A stretch of DNA of 64,000 nt from Gemmatimonadota bacterium. Lineage in GTDB: Bacteria > Gemmatimonadota > Gemmatimonadetes > Longimicrobiales > Gaopeijiaceae. The notes under the pieces were generated by a model. It searched no databases and was not told where the DNA came from. It was given only the letters and a program-made list of their open reading frames with translations. The first letter of the stretch is position 1; each line of letters opens with the position of its first letter. This document shows, one piece after another, positions 57,460-64,000 of the stretch. The stretch covers positions 124,001-188,000 of the forward strand of contig JAJEBW010000048.1 of the NCBI GenBank assembly GCA_022822325.1, in the 5' to 3' direction. The translations under genes were made by a program, and so were the position numbers.

Positions 57460-58649
57460 CGATGGGTCGACGTCGCGACAAGCGCTTTGGAGTGGGATAC
57501 GGTCGCACCCTGGCTCTGGTGGCCTCCCTCTGCGTTGCGGGGTGCGGCCCGTCGGATTCGACGCACCGGAGTCAGGACCCGGAAGCGGTTGCCGCCGCGC
57601 CAGCGCCCACATTCACCCTGGAGCGCGATCTGACCCTCGCCGGCGCCCCCGATCAGCCCTTTGGCGCGGTGGGTGCGATCGCCACCGATGCCGCTGGCCG
57701 GATCTTCGTGCTCGATGGCATGGCGCGAACCATCCATGTCTTTGCGTCCGATGGCAGCCATCTCCGGGAGATCGGAGGTCGCGGAGAGGGCCCGGGGGAG
57801 TTTTCCCTTGCCGTGGATCTCGCGATCAGCCCCGACTCGCTCCTCTGGGTCACCGATGCCCTGGCGCGGCAGCACCTCGTTTTCGACCTCGACGGCAATG
57901 TTCTGCGTACGGTCGCGCGGCGCTTTACCGGAGGCGGCCAGCCGGGAGATCGTCCCTTTGACGCGGAGGGGCGCTATCTGGACTGGGCGCTCGGGTTCCC
58001 CAACGAGACGGCGACGGCCTACTCGGATATCGTGCAGCATGTGCCGCTGACGCTTCGCCCCGGCGTGGAATCGGATGGAGTCGCACAGTGGGACTCGCTG
58101 CCGCCGGTCGTCTTCCGGCCCCTGCGCGTGGAGGTCGACGGAATGCTGCGCCCGATGACCTTCCTGTCTCCGAGCCTGCGGTTGACGGTGGACGGGCGCG
58201 GCCACATCTGGTTTGCCGATTCGAGCAAGTACCTGGTTTACGGGCGCACCCTCGAGGGGGACACGGTCGGCCGGCTGCGGCTTGACGACGAACCGGCACC
58301 GACGACCGCAGAGGACCGGGCGGAGGTGGAACGGTTCCTCGGGGGCCGTCAACCAGGTTTCCTGGCCCACCTGCCGGACCGCAAACCGTTGATCCGGGGC
58401 CTCGTGGCCGACGGCGCAGGGCGGATCTTCGTGCTGCCCGAGACATCGAGCGTTCGGGCGGGCGAGGCGGTCGACATCTTTGAGGAGGATGGCCGGCACC
58501 TGGGACGCCTTGCCTTCCCCGAACCTCTGTGGATGCCCGCTCTCGGCCGCGGAGTCACGATGCACGCTACTCGGCATCACCTCTACATCGGCGGCGCGAA
58601 TGCAGCGGCGGTCCCGGTTCTGTGGCGTTTCCGGATCGTGGAGTCGTAG
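57441..58649 (+). CDS. 6-bladed beta-propeller lipoprotein
   Basis: A 402-residue protein with signal segment TLALVASLCVAGC (lipobox VAGC). Repeated blade motifs follow, such as GAIATDAAGRIFVLDGMARTIHVF, IGGRGEGPGEF, VDGRGHIWFAD and VADGAGRIFVL. These NHL-like propellers are abundant in Gemmatimonadota-type genomes; the ligand is unknown. Several in-frame ATG codons (57354, 57441, 57456, 57462) lie in the repeat cluster. 57441 is chosen for AAGGAT upstream. Confidence 0.8.
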   Translation: MTRIGMTMGRRRDKRFGVGYGRTLALVASLCVAGCGPSDSTHRSQDPEAVAAAPAPTFTLERDLTLAGAPDQPFGAVGAIATDAAGRIFVLDGMARTIHVFASDGSHLREIGGRGEGPGEFSLAVDLAISPDSLLWVTDALARQHLVFDLDGNVLRTVARRFTGGGQPGDRPFDAEGRYLDWALGFPNETATAYSDIVQHVPLTLRPGVESDGVAQWDSLPPVVFRPLRVEVDGMLRPMTFLSPSLRLTVDGRGHIWFADSSKYLVYGRTLEGDTVGRLRLDDEPAPTTAEDRAEVERFLGGRQPGFLAHLPDRKPLIRGLVADGAGRIFVLPETSSVRAGEAVDIFEEDGRHLGRLAFPEPLWMPALGRGVTMHATRHHLYIGGANAAAVPVLWRFRIVES

Positions 58650-58737
58650 AGCGGCCATCCCGGTGCCGACGAGGAAGACGGCCAGCGCGCGATGCCATCC
58701 GTTGCGCGCCACCGTCGCCGATCCGAACCGCGCCGCC

Positions 58738-58785
58738 GGCGCCTCGCCGCTCCCCAGGCGCACTCGGCATTATCCACGGAACTGC
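58738..58785 (+). repeat. Dispersed palindromic repeat, copy B
   Basis: This 48-bp segment matches the reverse complement of 18358-18404, with two substitutions and one indel. It has the same GCGCCT/AGGCGC inverted repeat. It lies about 90 bases after the propeller gene, so both copies are downstream of a gene end. Confidence 0.8.
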
Positions 58786-58794
58786 GTTGTCCGT

Positions 58795-58824
58795 TTGCCT
58801 TCTCCCGATGAGAGGGCGTAGTAT
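58795..58824 (+). promoter_or_regulatory. Candidate promoter of the polyserine locus
   Basis: TTGCCT (58795-58800), an 18-base spacer and TAGTAT (58819-58824) lie about 180 bases before the polyserine gene. It is the best candidate to drive the 59007-64000 genes. Confidence 0.4.
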
Positions 58825-59006
58825 TCGCATTCTTCTCTTCGTCGCTCCATCCTCCATTTCGCTTGCCTCGCGCTACTCAATGCCCCTGCTTTCCCGCGTC
58901 CCGGGTTGCCGGCAGAGAGGGCCAACGCGATGCCCAGCGAGGTCGAAGACGGGCTGACGGACGAAGGGAAACCCGAAGCGATCGCATATCCTGGAGAATC
59001 CGTGAC

Positions 59007-59882
59007 ATGAAGAATCGTGAGCAACGCGGCGCCACTGTTCCCGATGCGGACCACCACGAGGACCGCCGGGAGTTCCTTCGACTGCTGGCCGGTGGGGTGG
59101 TGGGTGCCGGGATGACGCAACTGGCTGCCTGCACGGATGCCGGCGCCGGTCTCGTTGGTCTTGCCGACGAATCCAGCAGCTCGTCTTCGTCGAGTAGCAG
59201 CAGTTCGTCCTCGTCGAGTTCCAGCTCCAGTTCCTCGTCGAGTAGCAGTTCGTCGAGTAGCAGTAGCAGTTCGTCCTCGTCGAGTAGCAGTAGTTCGTCC
59301 TCGTCTTCGTCGAGTAGCAGTAGTTCGTCGTCGTCCAGTTCCAGTAGCAGTTCGTCGTCGAGTTCCAGCTCTTCGTCGAGTAGCAGCAGCAGTTCCTCTT
59401 CTTCGTCCAGTTCCAGCAGCTCCTCGTCTTCCAGTTCCGGTACGGGTTCCAACCGAGCGCCGGAGCGGGTCGGCAGGATCAGGGACGTGGAGATCGATGT
59501 AAACAGCGTGGCGGAGCTGGATGTCGCCGGGTACTTCCACGACCCGGACGGAGACGAACTTGATTTCGGGGCGGTTTCGTCGGACAGGAAGTGTGTCAGG
59601 GTGACCACGTCCCGCGCGGCCGTGACCCTCGCCGCCCTGGCCGCTGGCGCCGTCAGGGTGACGGTGTTTGCCACCGATCCGGGCGGCCTCTCCGCCTCGC
59701 AGAGATTTGCGGTGACCTCGTCGCCCGGTACGAGCAGCTCATCGTCCAGTTCGAGCAGCAGCTCATCGTCGAGTTCGAGCTCGGGCAGTTCGTCGTCGAG
59801 TTCGAGCAGCGGCGGCTGGGGCGGGGGCCAGACCTCCGGTGGTTCGTCGTCCAGTTCGAGCAGCAGCTCGTCTTCGGGTTGA
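59007..59882 (+). CDS. Tat lipoprotein with 89-residue polyserine tract and Ig/cadherin-like domain
   Basis: A 291-residue exported protein. The Tat motif R20-R-E-F-L-R precedes a hydrophobic segment and lipobox LAAC (Cys42). Residues 56-144 (bases 59172-59438) are 89 uninterrupted serines. A single Ig/cadherin-like domain (about 149-235, NRAPERVGRI to FAVTS) follows. The C-terminus is made of Ser runs of 17, 8 and 11 broken by Gly, with a GGWGGGQ spacer. The domain is a close relative of repeat 2 of the next gene. Probably a cell-surface protein with a flexible or glycosylated stalk. Confidence 0.85.
   Translation: MKNREQRGATVPDADHHEDRREFLRLLAGGVVGAGMTQLAACTDAGAGLVGLADESSSSSSSSSSSSSSSSSSSSSSSSSSSSSSSSSSSSSSSSSSSSSSSSSSSSSSSSSSSSSSSSSSSSSSSSSSSSSSSSSSSSSSSSSGTGSNRAPERVGRIRDVEIDVNSVAELDVAGYFHDPDGDELDFGAVSSDRKCVRVTTSRAAVTLAALAAGAVRVTVFATDPGGLSASQRFAVTSSPGTSSSSSSSSSSSSSSSSSGSSSSSSSSGGWGGGQTSGGSSSSSSSSSSSG
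59172..59438 (+). repeat. Polyserine codon tract
   Basis: 89 consecutive Ser codons using TCC, TCG, TCT, AGC and AGT intermixed, with no TCA. A TCG-AGT-AGC-AGY core recurs at least six times, indicating growth by duplication of multi-codon units rather than slippage of one triplet. Confidence 0.9.
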
Positions 59883-59917
59883 CGCCGGGCGAACCGGTCA
59901 CGCAACGCGCCAGGCAG

Positions 59918-62788
59918 ATGCTTTCGCCATGCGCTCGCCCGGTCCTCTTTGCCGCGGCATTGGTCGCGCTGTCCACCACCGCCTGCGGCGACGGTAGTAC
60001 GGAGCCTGCACCAACTCCGAACCGGGCGCCGTCGCCCAGCGGCTCCATTCCGGCTCAAACCGTTGGCATTGCGGAGACGGCCAGCGTGAACCTGGCCGAC
60101 TATTTCACCGATCCCGACGGAGACGCTCTGACCTACGGCGCAACCAGCTCCGATGTCACGATCGCGTCCGTGGCGGTGTCCGGCAGCGTCCTGACGATCG
60201 CCGGCGTGTCGGCGGGTGCGGCCGCGGTGACGGTGACGGCGACGGACGGGGGCGGTCTCTCGGCCCAACAGAGCTTTGCGGTGACGGTGCCGAACCGGGC
60301 GCCCGAAGCAGTCGGCGCGATCGGGGATCTGGAGATCGAGGTGGACAGCGTGGCGGAGCTGGATGTGGCCTCGTACTTCGCGGATCCGGACGGGGACGAC
60401 CTGGAGTTCGGTGCGGTTTCGTCGGACACGACCCGCGTGCGGGTGGCGGTATCCGGCAGCGTGGTGACGATCGCCGGCGTGTCGGCGGGCGCGGCCGCGG
60501 TGACGGTGACGGCGACGGACGGGGGCGGTCTTTCGGCCCGGCAGAGCTTTGCGGTGACGGTACCGAACCGGGCGCCCGAGGTTGCGGACACGATTCCTCC
60601 GCAGATCCTGACCGTCGGAGAGACACGCTCCTGGGCCGGATCCGACTATTTTGCCGATCCGGACGGCGACCCGTTGACGCTGACGGCCGGCACGACCGAC
60701 CCGTCCATCATTCAGGCCTCGGTGTCCGGCGACGAGTTTGAGATTCTTGCCGCGGCGCCGGGGAGTGCGATGGTGACATTCACGGCAACCGATCCGGAAG
60801 GCCTGAGGGCCAGCCAGAACATCCAGGTGACCTCGGAGAGCCCGAAATCCCTGGGCGTCACCAGTGTCGCACCCGCCACGTTGCTCGAGGGCGCGCAGGC
60901 GACCATCAGCGGCTTCGGGTTCTCCAGCGTTCCCGCCGACAACGAAGTCCTGATCGGCGGCCTGGCCGCGACCGTGACGGCGTCGAGCGAGACGAGCCTT
61001 TCGGTGACCGTCCCGTACAGCGATTGCCTGCCCCCTCGGCGCGCCGAGCTGCGCGTGACCGTGCAGGATGACAGCGACGCCCGACTGGTGGGAGTGAGCC
61101 CGCGGAGAAAGGAGGACATCGATCTTCCCGTGGGCTGGTACCGCTACGCTCATGCGGGCAACGGCTGCCTCCACCTGCCCGAAGATGATGCAGGAGGCGC
61201 ATACGTGATCGGAGTGGTCTCCATCTCGGAAGAGCCGTCCTCTCTGACTCCGGTTGCCGCGACCAGCATCGTCGGAGACCCGACCGTTGTGGCCGAGCGA
61301 TCACTCCTGGCCCACTCGACGCCGCTTCGCGAGGGCGTGGCGCCGGCACCGCGGATCTCGTCGACGAGGGCCGCCATGGCCGCTCCGGCACGCGCCGCCG
61401 CACCTCGCCGGCAGGAGATCGTCGGGGGTCCGCGTGGCTGGGAGCGCCCCCACAACGAGATGATGCACGAGAACCGGGAGATCGTCCGGCGGCTGGGTCG
61501 CGTGGACCCTGCCACAGCGCCTCACGCTCGGGCAACGCTCGCTCTCGCCGTCAGCGACACGGTCACGCTGTTTGCCGGCGGGGAGTCCTGCTCGGCCCGC
61601 GACCAGTTGCGAGCGGTGGTCCGGCAGGTCGGCGACCACACCGTGTGGCTCGACGATGTCGAGAACCCGAACGGGACATTTACGGACTCCGAGCTTGCAG
61701 GACTGGACGCCTTCTACGGAACCCGGGTGAAGGGGGTCCACGACGATTACTTCGGGGGCCTGTCCGATGTCGATGGGAACGGCCGGGTCATGATCGTCAT
61801 GACGAAGCGGGCGAACCAGCAGGACGACCCGGATTCGTTCCTCGGCGGGTGGGTCTGGTTTCGCGACCTCTATCCGTCGGAGGCGTGCGCCACCAGCAAC
61901 CAGGCCGAGATTCTCTTCGGTCGCGCTCCCGATCCCGCGGGCGTCTTCGGACACGCCTGGACGAAGGAGCAGACCCTTGCCTACTACCCGTCGCTCCTGA
62001 CGCACGAGATCGCCCACCTCGCGCAGGGCGCCGCCCTGGTGTTCGAGGAAGCCGACTTCGCCACCTGGGAGATGGAGGGCGGCGCGACGCTCTCCGAACA
62101 GTTGGTGGCCTACGGCCTCTTCGGGCATGGGTCGGGGCAGAACATGGGATACGAGCAGTGGGACGAGGGCCGTGCCTGGTACGAGGAATGGGCGTTCGGG
62201 CTGGCCCGGTTCTTCGGGTGGGACTCGAACGACGCGACCGACGCGCGCCGGATCGCGAACGCGCCGGAGGAGTGCAGCTGGATCGGCAGTCCCGAGGAGG
62301 GGAACGACGGCCCCTGCGCCAACCCCTTCAGGGCGGTGTACGATGTTCCGTCGACGGTGCTCCGGTTCGCGATGGACCGCTGGGGAGACGGATATCCGGG
62401 CGGCGAAAAGGACCTGATGCGTCGCCTCATGCGATCTCCGACAAAGGGGCTTGGGTCGCTGGCGGAGGTCAGCGGCTGGCGGCCCGAACAGATTCTGGCG
62501 GACTTTTACATGTCGCTGTGGATCGACCTGAACGGCTGGGATGCGTTCGGAATGAACACCTGGGACCTCGACGACATCTGGAGCCGCTTCGGGCCGAGCC
62601 AACATCTTCAGCCCTACGAATCGACATCCGCGGGGTTCACGCGCCAGTGGAATGTCCGAGCCGGATCCACGTCATACCTGGAGTGGAGTCCAGACGGTTC
62701 GCGGGGGCCGACGTCCATCCGGGTAACGTCCGCGAACGGCGCTTCCCTTCCGGGTCACATATCGGTATGGGCATTCAGGGTCCGATGA
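59918..62788 (+). CDS. Large lipoprotein with Ig/cadherin-like repeats, TIG domain and HExxH metalloprotease domain
   Basis: A 956-residue secreted lipoprotein (signal segment ending STTAC, Cys23). Three tandem dystroglycan-type Ig/cadherin repeats (about 36-125, 127-216, 218-306) each have a YFxDPDGD motif. An IPT/TIG domain follows (about 312-385). The C-terminal region has T-H-E-I-A-H (HExxH 696-700) and Glu720 in WEMEGGATLSEQ, like gluzincins of the M30/M6 kind. Likely a surface protease. ATG at 59918 is the first that gives a signal peptide. It follows the polyserine gene by 35 bases. Confidence 0.85.
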   Translation: MLSPCARPVLFAAALVALSTTACGDGSTEPAPTPNRAPSPSGSIPAQTVGIAETASVNLADYFTDPDGDALTYGATSSDVTIASVAVSGSVLTIAGVSAGAAAVTVTATDGGGLSAQQSFAVTVPNRAPEAVGAIGDLEIEVDSVAELDVASYFADPDGDDLEFGAVSSDTTRVRVAVSGSVVTIAGVSAGAAAVTVTATDGGGLSARQSFAVTVPNRAPEVADTIPPQILTVGETRSWAGSDYFADPDGDPLTLTAGTTDPSIIQASVSGDEFEILAAAPGSAMVTFTATDPEGLRASQNIQVTSESPKSLGVTSVAPATLLEGAQATISGFGFSSVPADNEVLIGGLAATVTASSETSLSVTVPYSDCLPPRRAELRVTVQDDSDARLVGVSPRRKEDIDLPVGWYRYAHAGNGCLHLPEDDAGGAYVIGVVSISEEPSSLTPVAATSIVGDPTVVAERSLLAHSTPLREGVAPAPRISSTRAAMAAPARAAAPRRQEIVGGPRGWERPHNEMMHENREIVRRLGRVDPATAPHARATLALAVSDTVTLFAGGESCSARDQLRAVVRQVGDHTVWLDDVENPNGTFTDSELAGLDAFYGTRVKGVHDDYFGGLSDVDGNGRVMIVMTKRANQQDDPDSFLGGWVWFRDLYPSEACATSNQAEILFGRAPDPAGVFGHAWTKEQTLAYYPSLLTHEIAHLAQGAALVFEEADFATWEMEGGATLSEQLVAYGLFGHGSGQNMGYEQWDEGRAWYEEWAFGLARFFGWDSNDATDARRIANAPEECSWIGSPEEGNDGPCANPFRAVYDVPSTVLRFAMDRWGDGYPGGEKDLMRRLMRSPTKGLGSLAEVSGWRPEQILADFYMSLWIDLNGWDAFGMNTWDLDDIWSRFGPSQHLQPYESTSAGFTRQWNVRAGSTSYLEWSPDGSRGPTSIRVTSANGASLPGHISVWAFRVR
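60194..60579 (+). repeat. 273-bp-period near-identical repeat inside the protease gene
   Basis: Segments 60194-60306 and 60467-60579 (113 bp each) differ at only about five positions. They correspond to the second half of Ig repeats 1 and 2. The period of 273 bp is 91 codons, so the frame is kept. This points to a recent duplication or gene conversion. Confidence 0.85.
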
Positions 62789-62801
62789 ACACAGCCGGCC
62801 G

Positions 62802-63782
62802 ATGCGAAAGCTGATCCTCAGGAACTTTCAGTCGCCAGGTGACATCGTGATGCTCACCGCTGCGGTCCGCGACCTGCACAGGTGCTACCCCGAACGCTTC
62901 CTGACCGATGTCCGCACTTCCTGTCCCGCACTCTGGGAGAACAACCCGCACCTGGTTCCGTTGAGTGAGGACGATCCCGACGTGGAAGTCCTGGACTGCC
63001 ACTACCCGCTGATCCACCGGAGCAACCAGACGCCATATCACTTCCTGCACGGCTTCATCCACTACCTGAACGAGAAGCTGGGACTACGGATCGAGCCGAG
63101 CGCCTTCAGGGGAGACATTCACATCTCGGATGGCGAGAAGGATTGGTTCTCCCGCGTGCAGGAGGCTCACGGGGAATCCACCCCGTTCTGGATGATCGAC
63201 GCCGGAGGCAAGTTCGACTACACGATCAAGTGGTGGGATCCGAAACGGTACCAGGCGGTCGTCGATCATTTTCGGGGCCGCGTGGAGTTCGTCCAGATCG
63301 GCGAGTTCGGACATCACCATCCGCCGCTCGATGGCGTCGTCGACATGAGGGGGCAAACCACCCTTCGCCAACTCGTGCGCCTCATGTATCACGCCCAGGG
63401 CGTCGTGACGCCGATCAGTCTGCCGATGCACCTGGCCGCAGCGGTGGAGGTGAAGCCGGGCATGCCGAAGAACCGTCCGTGCGTTGTCGTGGCCGGAGGG
63501 CGCGAGCCGCCTCACTGGACCGCCTACCCGCACCACCAGTTCATCCACACCGTCGGTGCGCTCAGCTGCTGCGACAACGGGGGGTGCTGGAAGTCGCGAA
63601 CGGTCCCGCTGGGCGATGGAGACTACAAGGACGGGCCCGACGAACTCTGCGTGGATGTGGTGGGCAAGCTGCCCCGTTGCATGGACATGATTACGGCGGA
63701 AGAGGTGATCGGCCGGATCCAGTGGTACTTCGATGGCGGAGCGATCGAATACCTGAGTCCTCCCCGGTCCCGGGCAGAATAG
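62802..63782 (+). CDS. GT9 (ADP-heptosyltransferase-like) glycosyltransferase with cysteine cluster
   Basis: A 326-residue GT-B enzyme. The N-terminus RNFQSPGDIVMLTAAVRDLH is the GT9 heptosyltransferase start. The C-terminal half has VTPISLPMHLAAA in the sugar-nucleotide region. Five Cys occur late: C256, C257, C262, C283 and C293 (SCCDNGGCW, LCVDV, PRCMD). Autotransporter heptosyltransferases (TibC/Aah, same GT9 superfamily) bind iron through four late cysteines and O-heptosylate serines. A similar metal site is plausible here. Cytoplasmic, no signal peptide. Context next to a polyserine protein suggests protein glycosylation rather than LPS. Confidence 0.8.
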   Translation: MRKLILRNFQSPGDIVMLTAAVRDLHRCYPERFLTDVRTSCPALWENNPHLVPLSEDDPDVEVLDCHYPLIHRSNQTPYHFLHGFIHYLNEKLGLRIEPSAFRGDIHISDGEKDWFSRVQEAHGESTPFWMIDAGGKFDYTIKWWDPKRYQAVVDHFRGRVEFVQIGEFGHHHPPLDGVVDMRGQTTLRQLVRLMYHAQGVVTPISLPMHLAAAVEVKPGMPKNRPCVVVAGGREPPHWTAYPHHQFIHTVGALSCCDNGGCWKSRTVPLGDGDYKDGPDELCVDVVGKLPRCMDMITAEEVIGRIQWYFDGGAIEYLSPPRSRAE

Positions 63783-63826
63783 GCAGCGGGAGCGGATACT
63801 CGTTTGCGAACTGCGGCGGTGAGAGC

Positions 63827-64000
63827 ATGCCCGAACACCTTCCTCCCGTAGAGCACTTCCTCGGAGAGACGTTTCCGTTCTTTCCGAACCACGAAATCGT
63901 GGAGCACATCGGCTCGGGGGCAATCGGCCGCGTGTATCGTGCACATGCGGCCAAACTGGATGGTGACCTGGCCTTCAAGTTCGTACCAATTGAGCATCTG
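63827..64000 (+). CDS. Serine/threonine protein kinase, 3' partial
   Basis: The first 58 residues run off the window. They contain the glycine-rich loop GSGAIGRVY (29-37) and the catalytic Lys51 in AFKF, as in Hanks-type bacterial kinases. It starts 44 bases after the glycosyltransferase, with GGTGAGAG upstream. Whether it has transmembrane or sensor domains cannot be seen. Confidence 0.85.
   Translation, partial: MPEHLPPVEHFLGETFPFFPNHEIVEHIGSGAIGRVYRAHAAKLDGDLAFKFVPIEHL

Larger units (their letters stand above)
58650..59006. other. Intergenic region before the polyserine gene
   Basis: A 357-base spacer between the propeller gene and the polyserine lipoprotein. It contains repeat copy B (58738-58785) and a candidate promoter (58795-58824). 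The remaining roughly 180 bases would be the mRNA leader and hold nothing I recognise. It may mark the boundary of an accessory block. Confidence 0.6.

Noticed and set aside
59172-59438. CRISPR-like repetitive tract
   Set aside because: The repetition is contiguous serine codons inside a gene, without spacer/repeat periodicity or palindromic repeats.
58877-61174. Leu/Glu/Asp-rich antisense frame (ELLLELDDE-type repeats)
   Set aside because: It is the reverse reading of the polyserine codon tracts; the sense frame has a Tat signal, lipobox and a known domain.

Overview
The window is high-GC, gene-dense bacterial chromosome, nearly all read left to right. Neighbouring genes usually overlap by 4 bases (ATGA, GTGA, TTGA) or are a few bases apart. 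It looks like a diderm with lipoprotein-rich envelopes. The archaeal-type prolyl-tRNA synthetase, the alternative GlmU-like nucleotidyltransferase, the slipin and several beta-propeller or hypothetical lipoproteins suggest a Gemmatimonadota-like lineage. That placement is an inference from gene content, not a phylogeny.

1-11640: plsC (cut by the window edge), eno and an FtsB-like gene. A convergent slipin follows, then a long run rplM-rpsI-rpsB-tsf-pyrH-frr-uppS-cdsA-dxr-rseP. It links ribosomal proteins and translation factors to isoprenoid, phospholipid and envelope-stress functions. A near-consensus sigma70-type promoter lies upstream of rplM.

11641-22911: a minus-strand block (metallo-beta-lactamase fold hydrolase, GlmU-like nucleotidyltransferase, mannose-1-phosphate guanylyltransferase). 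Then a lipoprotein, serS, a histidine kinase, a UvrD/PcrA helicase, a membrane-anchored hypothetical on the minus strand, and murA. MurA carries Asp where the fosfomycin-target Cys normally sits.

22912-36520: the nusA cluster (rimP-nusA-infB-ylxP-rbfA-truB-ribF), a decayed transposase fragment, rpsO-pnp, an M16 peptidase, and a single ORF fusing alanine dehydrogenase to a complete dUTPase.

36521-50148: the elongasome genes mreB-mreC-mreD-mrdA-rodA, then accD-folC, hisS-proS-lysA-guaA. 50149-58649: a lipoprotein, a frameshifted membrane/coiled-coil gene, an OPT-family transporter divergent from clpB, and three small envelope or hypothetical genes.

58650-64000 is the most unusual part. It holds a Tat lipoprotein with 89 consecutive serines, a large lipoprotein with Ig/cadherin-like repeats and an HExxH protease domain, a GT9 heptosyltransferase-like enzyme with a cysteine cluster, and the start of a Ser/Thr protein kinase. 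I propose, as inference, a surface-protein O-glycosylation and display locus with the polyserine tract as a possible acceptor.

At small scale, several 5' regions carry short tandem duplications. Two or three genes appear to be leaderless, with a -10 box 6-7 bases before the ATG. A 47-48-bp palindrome-containing repeat occurs twice, 40 kb apart. I saw no tRNA, rRNA, CRISPR array or intact insertion sequence, and no convincing intrinsic terminator with a T-tract.
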